Positions 18,649 through 26,961 of a DNA stretch of 64,000 nucleotides are shown in pieces. The stretch covers positions 1 through 64,000 of the forward strand of contig CANJKA010000006.1 of NCBI GenBank assembly GCA_947474675.1, in the 5' to 3' direction. Made by a program: the position numbers and the translations under genes. Source of the DNA: Flavobacteriales bacterium. GTDB lineage: Bacteria > Bacteroidota > Bacteroidia > Flavobacteriales_D > Crocinitomicaceae. The first letter of the stretch is position 1, and every line of letters starts with the position of its first letter. A model generated the notes under the pieces. It was not told the origin of the DNA. It was given only the letters and a program-made list of their open reading frames with translations, and ran no database searches.

Positions 18649-19508
18649 AAAAAATCCTGTATTTAATAAGTGTTTTTACAATTCTAAATTCTTGTTCAAC
18701 AAAAGGAGTCAATGATCCAAATGATAAACCTTATATAGAAAAAGCGAAAACAAATGTTAAAGTCTCTGCTTTAACTTCTGATAATCTTAAAATAGTATCC
18801 ACAAAATCATTTGATAATGGTGTCGCTATTTCGTGGTTAGTTAAAGGAAATGGAGAAGGAATAGGAAAAGGCGATGTCGTTTTAATTGATTATAAAGTAA
18901 CTTTAGAAAATGGTGATATAGTAGATGGAAATCATTTGTTAAAAAAAGAAAGTTTTCCTTTTTTAGTCGGATTTCAAATGCAAACAAAAGGGTGGGATTT
19001 CGCCCTTAAAAATTTGAAAGTAGGAGATTTTGCAAGAGTAAAGATTCCTTCAAATTTGGCGAGAGGGGAAAATGGAATTCGTAATGGTAACAGTGGTTGG
19101 TTAATTCCTCCAAATGCAGATAATTATCTTTCAATTCATATTATTAGTAAAATGACTCCTACACGAGTAATTGATGGTACAAAAGTTTGGGTTTTCGAGG
19201 AGAATCGTAAGAATAAATTAAAATTTAATAAAAAAGATGATATTGTTTTTCATTGTATGATTAGTAGTGAAAGCAATCCATTATATACTAATTCTTTCCG
19301 TTCAAATACGCCTTTTAATCTAACTTTTAAGGATAAAGGTCAATGGCCAGGTTTGAAAAAAGCGTTAATAAATGCTAAAAAAGCAGATAGAATGTATGTT
19401 GTTGTTCCTTCTTCAGAGGCTTATTCTACTTCGGGGTTTGAAGAATTTGTAAAGCCAAATGAAGATTTATTCTATAATGTTCTTGTGTTAGATGTGGTCA
19501 AAAAATAG
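18645..19508 (+). CDS. FKBP-type lipoprotein with a second degenerate FKBP-like half
   Basis: A 287-residue lipoprotein (Cys ~17 in ILNSCST). Residues ~55-170 form an FKBP domain (GDVVLIDYKVTLENGDIVDG ... GWDFALKNLKVGDFARVKIP ... LARGENG). Residues ~175-287 look like a second, weaker FKBP-like unit (KDDIVFHCMISSESN ... PGLKKALINAKKADRMYVVVP ... FYNVLVLDV), lacking most catalytic positions. It is translationally coupled to the GldI-like gene by a 4-base overlap. A role as a periplasmic chaperone for exported proteins is inferred. Confidence 0.75.
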   Translation: MKKILYLISVFTILNSCSTKGVNDPNDKPYIEKAKTNVKVSALTSDNLKIVSTKSFDNGVAISWLVKGNGEGIGKGDVVLIDYKVTLENGDIVDGNHLLKKESFPFLVGFQMQTKGWDFALKNLKVGDFARVKIPSNLARGENGIRNGNSGWLIPPNADNYLSIHIISKMTPTRVIDGTKVWVFEENRKNKLKFNKKDDIVFHCMISSESNPLYTNSFRSNTPFNLTFKDKGQWPGLKKALINAKKADRMYVVVPSSEAYSTSGFEEFVKPNEDLFYNVLVLDVVKK

Positions 19509-19519
19509 AGAAAATTGAC

Positions 19520-19527
19520 TATATTTG
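19520..19527 (+). promoter_or_regulatory. -7 promoter box (TATATTTG)
   Basis: A perfect TAnnTTTG match 80 bases upstream of the chosen ATG at 19608. Confidence 0.4.
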
Positions 19528-19607
19528 TAAAAACTAGAAATTAACTGATATTTATTTTTGATTTTCAGAAATCATTTTTGTCAATAAATATCAAACAAAA
19601 TACTTTT

Positions 19608-20579
19608 ATGCGTAAATTATTGTCTTTTATTTTCCTTTTGGGAATTTCATTTTCATTTCATAGTCAAGCGATTATTGATACTATTTTCACTCCCAAGGGA
19701 AAAGTAATAATTTATGCAAACAAAACCTGGGAATATCTAGTAGATAAGCAATTTGATGGGATTTTAAATCAAGAATTACATAGTTTTATTTCAAGCGATT
19801 CATCTTTAAATTACATTCAAGATTGGGATAATAATGTTTGTTTTACTTCTGATAGAACAAATGATTTAGGTAAATTAAAGGATACAATCTGGCTTTGTGT
19901 TAACAATGAATTATATTCTCAATTTTGTATTCCAAATAAAGGTTATGTAACTTCTCGTTATGGAATGAGAAAAGGCAGATATCACAATGGGATTGATATT
20001 GGTTTGAAAGTAGGGGACACTGTTAGAGCTGCTTGGTCAGGAAAAGTTAGGTATGCTAAATTTAATGAAGGTGGTTTTGGAAACTTGGTTATCATTAGAC
20101 ATTATAATGGATTAGAGACTTTTTACGCACATTTGAGTAAACACATGTGTGTTGTTAATCAGGAAGTTAATGCTGGTGATGTGATAGGTTTAGGAGGGAA
20201 TACGGGGCATTCGTTTGGTCCTCATTTACATTTTGAAATTCGTTTTTATGATGCTCCTATGAACCCTGAAGAGATAATTGATTTTGAAAAAGATGTCTGT
20301 AAAGATGAGAATTTAATGGTGCATAAGGAGTTGTTTAGACCTGGAGCCAAACCATCTGATTTTAATGAAAACGGAGAGAGTCCAATTGCAACTCTACCAT
20401 CTGAAGTTATTGTTAAAAAAGTTGTAAAATCAACTCATAAATATTACAAAGTTAGATCAGGTGATACTTTGTCTGCAATAGCAACGAAGCATAATACAAC
20501 TATTGCTGCAATTTGTAAGTTAAATGGAATTAGACAGAATTCATCTTTGCAAATAGGGAGAAATTTAAGGGTAAAGTAA
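19608..20579 (+). CDS. M23 peptidoglycan endopeptidase with C-terminal LysM
   Basis: A 323-residue exported protein. The ATG at 19608 is chosen because it puts a signal peptide (RKLLSFIFLLGISFSFHSQA) at the N-terminus; an in-frame TTG at 19578 would add 10 polar residues before it. The M23 domain has HNGIDIG (His ~126) and the HLHFEIR motif (~205-211), which with GHSFGPH supply the zinc ligands. A LysM domain ends the protein (~276-322, YYKVRSGDTLSAIA ... LQIGRNLRV). It should cut peptidoglycan cross-links or activate amidases in the periplasm. A strong terminator follows. Confidence 0.92.
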   Translation: MRKLLSFIFLLGISFSFHSQAIIDTIFTPKGKVIIYANKTWEYLVDKQFDGILNQELHSFISSDSSLNYIQDWDNNVCFTSDRTNDLGKLKDTIWLCVNNELYSQFCIPNKGYVTSRYGMRKGRYHNGIDIGLKVGDTVRAAWSGKVRYAKFNEGGFGNLVIIRHYNGLETFYAHLSKHMCVVNQEVNAGDVIGLGGNTGHSFGPHLHFEIRFYDAPMNPEEIIDFEKDVCKDENLMVHKELFRPGAKPSDFNENGESPIATLPSEVIVKKVVKSTHKYYKVRSGDTLSAIATKHNTTIAAICKLNGIRQNSSLQIGRNLRVK

Positions 20580-20588
20580 AATTTTAAA

Positions 20589-20637
20589 GCATAAAAAAAG
20601 GTTAAATTGAAATTTCAGTTTAACCTTTTTTTTATGC
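20589..20637. terminator. Bidirectional terminator
   Basis: A near-perfect long inverted repeat: GCAT plus an A run plus GGTTAAA (20589-20606) pairs with TTTAACC plus a T run plus ATGC (20619-20637), with a palindromic centre. It lies between the convergent genes ending at 20579 and 20652 and has T runs on both strands. Confidence 0.9.
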
Positions 20638-20651
20638 TTAAATAATGTTTT

Positions 20652-21182
20652 TTAAAACAATTCCTGTAACTCCTTCTTCAAAAAATCAACAGTAATTTCA
20701 GTAGGCATTACACCAACTTCTCCAATGATTTCAAATATTTTAGAAGCTAAATCAGTAGATGAAGCAATAGATCCCATTTGATTTCCTGCTAAATTGATTA
20801 TTTTGATTGTCTCTTCTTTCGATTTTTTCACCATTTCCCAAGCTGGTATTGTAATGAAAATTTGTTGAGCAACATTGTGATCGTATTCATCTCTTATCGC
20901 TTTTAATAAATCTGCTTGAAACGCCTTAGCTGACAATCCTGGATTGTGAATACGCATGATCAAACTGTTAGGATTAATTCTTTCCATTAATAAAACGGCA
21001 CGTTGGTATGATTCAACTCTACTTGGTAAAAAGAAATTTTGACGTTCTTTTCTTAATTCAATCTGAAGATGTCTAACTTCTTTTTCGTTTTGACGCTTTA
21101 AAAATAAAGCAACTGTCAAGAAAATTCCTCCCGCTGGGATAATAATTAATAAGATTTGAAATAAGATTTCCATATTTTTCAT
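20652..21182 (-). CDS. Conserved Bacteroidota membrane protein of unknown function
   Basis: A 176-residue protein with one N-terminal membrane helix (~5-27), then a charged coiled-coil-like stretch (RQNEKEVRHLQIELRKERQ) and a soluble helical domain. It looks like a family of single-pass proteins common in Bacteroidota (DUF7935-like from memory, not checked), with PxRVESYQRAxLxxERI and RxHNPG motifs. Function unknown. A second ATG at codon 4 is possible. Repeat tract B lies just upstream. Confidence 0.75.
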   Translation of the reverse strand: MKNMEILFQILLIIIPAGGIFLTVALFLKRQNEKEVRHLQIELRKERQNFFLPSRVESYQRAVLLMERINPNSLIMRIHNPGLSAKAFQADLLKAIRDEYDHNVAQQIFITIPAWEMVKKSKEETIKIINLAGNQMGSIASSTDLASKIFEIIGEVGVMPTEITVDFLKKELQELF

Positions 21183-21238
21183 GTTTTAGTTCAATTGGAT
21201 AATGCAATTTTTGCTAAAAGTAACAAAAATTAGATAAA

Positions 21239-21420
21239 AGACCGTTATCGCTATAAGACATTAGATCGCTTCGCTCAAAGACTGATGAACTAGATATTAG
21301 ATACGCTTCGCTTTAGATAATAGATCGCTTCGCTCTTAGATTGATAATAGGATTTTTTTTTGTCTAAAATCTAAAAATCTAAGGTCTTTTAGTCTTTCAT
21401 CTTGTAGTCTTTCATCTTGT
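21239..21420. repeat. Intergenic heptad repeat tract, copy B
   Basis: The left half has AGAC/TAGAT words and CGCTTCGCT three times (21267, 21304, 21326); the right half has inverse words (GTCTAAA, ATCTAAA, GTCTTT, ATCTTG). An exact 15-base tandem pair lies at 21391-21405 and 21406-21420. The block 21267-21289 is identical to 11669-11691 in copy A. It separates a minus-strand gene from a plus-strand gene. Confidence 0.7.
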
Positions 21421-21424
21421 TTAC

Positions 21425-21432
21425 TATATTTA
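21425..21432 (+). promoter_or_regulatory. Possible -7 box (TATATTTA) for the symporter
   Basis: One mismatch to TAnnTTTG; 19 bases upstream of the ATG at 21452, right after repeat tract B. Confidence 0.3.
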
Positions 21433-21451
21433 CACTTCGAAAAAAAAACAT

Positions 21452-22963
21452 ATGACTTCAACGTTAATTATTACAGTTCTTGTTGCGTATTTTGCAGTAT
21501 TGATTTTAATTTCAATCCTTACTTCAAGAAATGCAAATTCAGATACTTTTTTCACTGGTGATAAACAAAGTCCTTGGTATTTGGTTGCTTTTGGTATGAT
21601 TGGAGCTTCACTTTCTGGAGTGACATTTATTTCTGTACCTGGAAAAGTTTTGATTGAAAGTATGGCTTATTTTCAAATTGTTTTAGGATATGTTTTAGGA
21701 TATTTAGTGATAGCAAAAGTATTAATGCCACTCTATTACAAAATGAATTTAATTTCAATTTATGAGTATTTATTAGATCGTTTTGGTATTGTAAGTTATA
21801 AAACAGGAGCTGCATTTTTTATTTTATCAAGAACCCTAGGTTCTGCCATTCGTTTGTATCTAGCTACATTTGTATTACAATTATTTCTTTTTGAAGATTT
21901 AGGTGTTCCGTATTGGGTTACCGCATTAACAACTGTTGCATTAATTTGGGTGTATACTTTTAAAGGAGGAATAAAAACGATTGTCTACACAGATACTTTT
22001 CAAACTTTCTTTTTGATTAGTGCTGTTGTACTTTGTACAGTTGTTATAGCAAATGCTTTGAATGTTAATCTGTTTGGTTTGTTTGATAAAATTTCTGCTA
22101 CAAAAAGTTTAGCAGGTGATTCAATGACGAAAATATTCTTTTTTGATGATTTTAAATCACCTATTTATTTTCCTAAGCAATTTTTTGGAGGAATGTTTTT
22201 GGCGATTGCTATGACTGGTTTAGATCAAGATTTAATGCAGAAAAATTTGACCTGTAAATCGTTAAAAGATGCTCAGAAAAACATGTATTCGTTTACTACA
22301 GTGCTTGTTTTTGTCAATTTCTTATTTTTAATCCTTGGTGGTGCTTTATATGTTTTTGCCAATGAAAAAGGTATTCTTTTACCAATGAAAAATGATGCAA
22401 TTGTTACAGATCATGTTTTTCCAACTTTAGCTTTAGGAAGTTTTGGAACAGTAGCTGGTGTTTTCTTTTTACTTGGAATTACGGCATCCTCATATGCGTC
22501 AGCTGATAGTGCTCTAGCAGCATTAACAACAGGGTTTTGTATTGATTTCCTGAATTTTTCGAAAAGAGAAGAAAAACAAAAAAAGAGATATCAATTGTAT
22601 GTGCACATTGGGTTTTCACTCCTGTTTTTTCTGATTATTATTTTAACTCAACAATATGTCGATGCTAATCCAGGAAATGATTTAATTAAGATGATATTAA
22701 AGATTGCTTCCTTTACTTATGGACCATTATTAGGCTTATTTTCTTTTGGAATTTTCACGAAAAGAAATTTAATCGAAATTCTAGTTCCATTTATTTGTAT
22801 TCTTGCACCGATTTTATGTTACTATCTATCAATTAATTCGAAAGAATATTTATTTGGATATGAATTTGGAAACGAATTATTAATAGTCAATGGATTAATC
22901 ACATTTGGCGGATTATATGCAATTTCTAAAAAATCAACTTCAGATATTTTAATAAAAGAATAA
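21452..22963 (+). CDS. Sodium:solute symporter (SSS family)
   Basis: A 503-residue protein with about 13 membrane helices. It follows the SSS pattern: FFTGDKQSPWYLVAFGMIGASLSGVTF near the N-terminus, TFKGGIKTIVYTD in the middle, a GLDQDLMQKNL segment and a TASSYASADSALAAL segment (the latter typical of the Na+-binding helix). The solute cannot be named from sequence; related Bacteroidota members are often annotated as sugar, amino acid or sialic-acid-like transporters. The GlmU-like gene follows 26 bases later, so an amino-sugar link is possible but unproven. Confidence 0.9.
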   Translation: MTSTLIITVLVAYFAVLILISILTSRNANSDTFFTGDKQSPWYLVAFGMIGASLSGVTFISVPGKVLIESMAYFQIVLGYVLGYLVIAKVLMPLYYKMNLISIYEYLLDRFGIVSYKTGAAFFILSRTLGSAIRLYLATFVLQLFLFEDLGVPYWVTALTTVALIWVYTFKGGIKTIVYTDTFQTFFLISAVVLCTVVIANALNVNLFGLFDKISATKSLAGDSMTKIFFFDDFKSPIYFPKQFFGGMFLAIAMTGLDQDLMQKNLTCKSLKDAQKNMYSFTTVLVFVNFLFLILGGALYVFANEKGILLPMKNDAIVTDHVFPTLALGSFGTVAGVFFLLGITASSYASADSALAALTTGFCIDFLNFSKREEKQKKRYQLYVHIGFSLLFFLIIILTQQYVDANPGNDLIKMILKIASFTYGPLLGLFSFGIFTKRNLIEILVPFICILAPILCYYLSINSKEYLFGYEFGNELLIVNGLITFGGLYAISKKSTSDILIKE

Positions 22964-22989
22964 CACTAATTTTTCAAAATTGATATAAA

Positions 22990-24123
22990 ATGAATATTCA
23001 ACTTCACGATAATAGTTTACATCTTCGTTTCGCTCCATTAACGTTAACTAGACCTGTAGGAAATTTAAGAATGGGGATTTTTACAAATGATGAAAGATGG
23101 AGGTTTATTTTGTCTGATGCCATCATTACTTTTAAAACAGAAGAATATTTAGCTGGAAAGTTTCCTTCTTCAAATGAAGATGTGATTGAAGTAAATGCAT
23201 CCGTGATTCCAAATGAAGACATGGTAGCAGCGATTTATCATCTTTCAGAAAATGAAGTTTTAATGTCTGGAGAAAACTGGCTAGCAAAAATTGGAAATGC
23301 TTCAAAAGTTGTTGAATTTAAAGGAGAAGAACCAATCGTGATTTCTCAACGATGGCATTTATATCAAAAAAATGAAGCTGTTTTAATTCATGATTTTAAA
23401 TTAATTACAGCTGGAAGAATTTCTCAAAAAATATCCTCTTCTAATTTAATAATTGGTGACATTAATCAAATATTTTTAGAGGAAGGAGCAATTGTGGAAG
23501 GAGCAATTTTAAACACCAAAACGGGCCCAATTTATGTAGCAAAAGACGCTGAAATAATGGAAGGTTCAATCGTTCGAGGTCCTTTAGCAATGAACGAACA
23601 CAGTGCTTTAAAATTAGGAACAAAAGTATATGGAGCTGTAACATTAGGGCCACATTGTAAAGTAGGAGGAGAGGTAAATAATGTTGTTTTTCAAGCGTTT
23701 TCCAACAAAGGTCATGATGGCTTTTTGGGAAATGCACTAATAGGAGAATGGTGTAATTTAGGAGCCGACACCAATACATCCAACCTGAAAAATAATTACG
23801 GTTTAATCAGAACCTATTCCTACGAAACAAAAAAAGAAGAACAAACAGACATACAATTCATGGGAGTTTGCATGGGTGATCACAGTAAATGCGGAATCAA
23901 CACAATGTTCAACACAGCAACAGTAATAGGTGTTTCAGCAAATATTTACGGTGCAGGATTTCCGAATAAATTAGTCGATTCATTTACATGGGGAGGGCCT
24001 GAAGGAACAGTACCATTTAAATTTGATAAAGCAATTGAATATTCAAACAACATGATGAATAGAAGAGGTTTGGAATTGTCCGAAGACGAAATTAAAATAT
24101 TGAAATATATAGCAACAACGTAA
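22990..24123 (+). CDS. GlmU family protein (sugar nucleotidyltransferase-like, left-handed beta-helix)
   Basis: A 377-residue protein of the short Bacteroidota GlmU-like family. The N-terminal ~130 residues begin with LHLRFAPLTLTRPVGNLRMGI, where the usual nucleotide-binding loop of pyrophosphorylases is reduced to the LTRP segment. From ~160 hexapeptide-repeat strands form a beta-helix, with IVRGPLAMNEHS and LGADTNTSNLKNNYG matching acyltransferase/nucleotidyltransferase helices. It may act on N-acetylglucosamine-1-phosphate derivatives, but the precise reaction is not established here. It is likely co-transcribed with the symporter. Confidence 0.82.
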   Translation: MNIQLHDNSLHLRFAPLTLTRPVGNLRMGIFTNDERWRFILSDAIITFKTEEYLAGKFPSSNEDVIEVNASVIPNEDMVAAIYHLSENEVLMSGENWLAKIGNASKVVEFKGEEPIVISQRWHLYQKNEAVLIHDFKLITAGRISQKISSSNLIIGDINQIFLEEGAIVEGAILNTKTGPIYVAKDAEIMEGSIVRGPLAMNEHSALKLGTKVYGAVTLGPHCKVGGEVNNVVFQAFSNKGHDGFLGNALIGEWCNLGADTNTSNLKNNYGLIRTYSYETKKEEQTDIQFMGVCMGDHSKCGINTMFNTATVIGVSANIYGAGFPNKLVDSFTWGGPEGTVPFKFDKAIEYSNNMMNRRGLELSEDEIKILKYIATT

Positions 24124-24441
24124 ATCGAATTATTTTGGTTATTTCGTTGGTATTATTTTTTTTACGTACGTTTTTACGTTTTGATATACGTTTTGTTTAT
24201 CGTTGGATGTACGTCGTAGGCCTAAGGCATGCCTTATACGCTCCATACCCATCCCTCCTCCCAATCATCCCCCCCAAGATATATAATCCAAAAATAAATG
24301 ACAAAATAGCAGTCAACCACCAATGGCACGACAATTGAAAAGTATCATCATCATTCTAAAATAGTAGTTTTAGGAAGTAACTAAAAAAACAGCTGTCAAT
24401 AGAACTGACACATTGACGTTAAAAAATAAGATAAGTATAGC
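24124..24441. other. Intergenic region of unusual composition before lon
   Basis: A 318-base gap. The first ~100 bases are T-rich with several ACGT words (TACGTACG, TTACGTTT, ATACGTTT, TGTACGTC). Bases 24223-24236 form a perfect 14-base palindrome (TAAGGCATGCCTTA). Then follows a C-rich stretch (~24241-24275) unlike the surrounding DNA. A TTG-started frame at 24135-24338 crosses it, but I do not consider it a gene. The rest (24340-24441) is the leader of lon. Confidence 0.6.
24394..24416. promoter_or_regulatory. Inverted repeat upstream of lon (TGTCA-N7-TGACA)
   Basis: TGTCA at 24394-24398 and TGACA at 24406-24410 form an inverted repeat 31 bases before the lon start; overlapping GTCAAT and ATTGAC form a second, larger one (24395-24416). 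It could be an operator or stress-promoter element for a heat-shock type gene. That role is inference. Confidence 0.4.
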
Positions 24442-26889
24442 ATGAGCAATTTATTTGACAATTCATTATTACAATTAAGTGGAACCAGAGAATCCGAGAC
24501 GGAATTTATACCATTGATTACAGCTGAGGAAGAAGAAAATATGAATTCTCAAGACTACCCAGAAGAATTAGCAATTTTACCATTACGTAATAATGTATTG
24601 TTCCCTGGAGTAGTCATTCCGATTACAGTTGGACGAGATAAATCAATAAAATTGATTCAAGAAGCGAATAAAGGATCTAAAATAATCGGCGTAGTTTCTC
24701 AAAAAAATCAAGATGAAGAATCACCAGAATTCTCAGATTTGTACAGAATTGGTACAGTTGCCCAAATAATAAGAATGCTGAAAATGCCTGACGGAAGTAC
24801 AACCGTTATTATTCAAGGGAAACGTCGTTTTGAAATGGTGGAAGCTGTTAAAAGTGAGCCTTATTTGGTCGCTAGAGTAAAGATGATTAAGGAGAAAAAA
24901 GTTGTTAAAAACAACAAAGAATTGAATTTAATGTTTACTTCAATCAAAGAATCTGCTTTACAAATTATAAAAGACAGTCCGAACATTCCATCTGAAGCGT
25001 CTTTTGCTATTGGAAATATTGATAGTCCAACGTTTTTGGTGAATTTCATTTCTTCTAACATGAATGCAGATGTTATAAAAAAGCAAGAAATGCTAGAAGA
25101 ATTGGATATGAAAAAGCGAGTTGTTAAAGTGATGGAACACCTTTCTTTGGAGCTTCAAATGCTAGAAATGCGTAATGAAATCAGTTCGAAAGTTCGAAAA
25201 GATATGGATCGGCAACAAAAAGAATACTTTTTAAATCAAGAAATTAAAGCGATTCAAGAAGAATTAGGTGATAATCCGCAAGAACAGGATGTTACTGATA
25301 TGAATAAAAGAGCAGAAGCAAAAAAATGGAACGAAAAGGTTTCAAAGCTTTTTTACAAAGAATTAGATCGTTTCAAAAGAATGAATCCACAAGGAGCTGA
25401 ATATTCGGTGCAATTGAATTACTTGGATTTAATTTTAGAACTTCCTTGGGGTGAATATTCAGAGGATAAATTAGATTTAAAGAGAGCTGCTAAAATTTTA
25501 GACCGTGATCATTATGGTTTAGAAGATGTGAAAACAAGAATCTTAGAATACCTAGCTGTATTGAAGTTAAAAGGAAATATGAAATCACCTATTTTATGTT
25601 TTTATGGTCCTCCAGGTGTTGGTAAAACTTCATTAGGACGTTCAATTTCAGAAGCTTTAGGTAGAAAATATATTCGAATGTCTTTAGGTGGTGTTCACGA
25701 TGAATCAGAAGTTCGAGGACATAGAAAAACATACATTGGAGCGATGCCAGGACGTATCATTCAAAACATTAAGAAAGCAGGAATTTCAAATCCAGTTTTT
25801 GTTTTAGATGAGATTGATAAATTAGGTAAAAGTAATCATGGTGACCCTTCTTCTGCAATGTTAGAAGTTTTAGATCCAGAACAAAATCATGAATTTTACG
25901 ATAATTATGTAGAAACAGAATTCGATTTATCTCGCGTTATGTTTGTTGCTACAGCAAATAATTTATCGACAATTCCGGGGCCTTTAAGAGATCGTATGGA
26001 GATTATTGAAGTAAATGGTTATACAGTCGAAGAAAAAATTGAAATTGCAAAAAGACACCTTTTACCCAAACAAATTGAAGAACACGGAATCAAAAAATCT
26101 GATTTCTCGATAGATACTAAATTGTTAGAGCATTTGGTTGAAGAATATACAAGTGAGTCAGGTGTTCGTGGATTGGATAAGAAAGTGGCGAAATTAGTTC
26201 GTAACAGAGCACGACAAATTGCTATGGAAGAAGAGTTTACGATCAAACTTTCAAAAGAAGATATTTTCAAAATTTTAGGAGCTGGAAGAGGACGAACAAA
26301 ATATGATAATAATAGTGTTGCCGGAGTTGTTACAGGTTTAGCATGGACGAGTGTCGGTGGTGATATTTTATTCATAGAATCTTCTATAACGAAAGGAAAA
26401 GGGAAATTAACTTTAACAGGAAATTTGGGAGATGTAATGAAAGAATCAGCTGTTATTGCTTTAGAATACTTGAAAGCACATAGTGATTGGTTTGATTTAA
26501 AACAAGAGGTTTTCGATAATTACAACGTACATATTCACGTTCCTGAAGGGGCAACTCCAAAAGATGGGCCAAGTGCAGGAATTACAATGTTGACTTCTTT
26601 GGCTTCTTTATTTTCACAACGTAAAGTCAAAAAGAATTTAGCAATGACTGGTGAGATTACACTGAGAGGTGAAGTTTTACCTGTAGGAGGAATCAAAGAA
26701 AAAATATTAGCGGCTAAAAGAGCAAGTATTAAAGAAATTATTCTTTGCGAGAAAAATAGACACGATATTGAGGATATCAAAGAATCATATTTAAAAGGTT
26801 TGACATTTCATTATGTAAAAACAATGAAAGAAGTTTTAGATATCGCGATCATCAAAGAAAAAGTTGAAAATGCGATTGATGTAGTTTAA
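24442..26889 (+). CDS. lon: ATP-dependent Lon protease (endopeptidase La)
   Basis: An 815-residue protein with the full Lon layout: N-terminal substrate domain (~40-240, [16 protein letters not shown]), AAA+ domain with Walker [10 protein letters not shown] (~390) and Walker [10 protein letters not shown], sensor segment, and C-terminal protease domain with catalytic Ser711 in DGPSAG and the partner Lys in [10 protein letters not shown] (~754). It degrades misfolded and regulatory proteins in the cytoplasm. Length is normal for the phylum. An inverted repeat upstream may regulate it. Confidence 0.98.
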   Translation: MSNLFDNSLLQLSGTRESETEFIPLITAEEEENMNSQDYPEELAILPLRNNVLFPGVVIPITVGRDKSIKLIQEANKGSKIIGVVSQKNQDEESPEFSDLYRIGTVAQIIRMLKMPDGSTTVIIQGKRRFEMVEAVKSEPYLVARVKMIKEKKVVKNNKELNLMFTSIKESALQIIKDSPNIPSEASFAIGNIDSPTFLVNFISSNMNADVIKKQEMLEELDMKKRVVKVMEHLSLELQMLEMRNEISSKVRKDMDRQQKEYFLNQEIKAIQEELGDNPQEQDVTDMNKRAEAKKWNEKVSKLFYKELDRFKRMNPQGAEYSVQLNYLDLILELPWGEYSEDKLDLKRAAKILDRDHYGLEDVKTRILEYLAVLKLKGNMKSPILCFYGPPGVGKTSLGRSISEALGRKYIRMSLGGVHDESEVRGHRKTYIGAMPGRIIQNIKKAGISNPVFVLDEIDKLGKSNHGDPSSAMLEVLDPEQNHEFYDNYVETEFDLSRVMFVATANNLSTIPGPLRDRMEIIEVNGYTVEEKIEIAKRHLLPKQIEEHGIKKSDFSIDTKLLEHLVEEYTSESGVRGLDKKVAKLVRNRARQIAMEEEFTIKLSKEDIFKILGAGRGRTKYDNNSVAGVVTGLAWTSVGGDILFIESSITKGKGKLTLTGNLGDVMKESAVIALEYLKAHSDWFDLKQEVFDNYNVHIHVPEGATPKDGPSAGITMLTSLASLFSQRKVKKNLAMTGEITLRGEVLPVGGIKEKILAAKRASIKEIILCEKNRHDIEDIKESYLKGLTFHYVKTMKEVLDIAIIKEKVENAIDVV

Positions 26890-26961
26890 TTTAAAATTAA
26901 TTTTAGGTTGTTCAGTTATAAACCCTATATTAGTTCAAAAAAATAAGAGGATTCATTCTTT

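Noticed and set aside
23462-23779. A 105-codon minus-strand frame inside the GlmU-like gene
   Set aside because: It is Leu-rich shadow sequence opposite a convincing beta-helix coding region.
24135-24338. A 67-codon frame before lon
   Set aside because: It starts at TTG, crosses the atypical palindrome/C-rich block and has no protein-like features; it reads as a chance frame through decayed repeat DNA.
26019-26375. A 118-codon minus-strand frame inside lon
   Set aside because: It is opposite highly conserved Lon protein sequence and has no family features.
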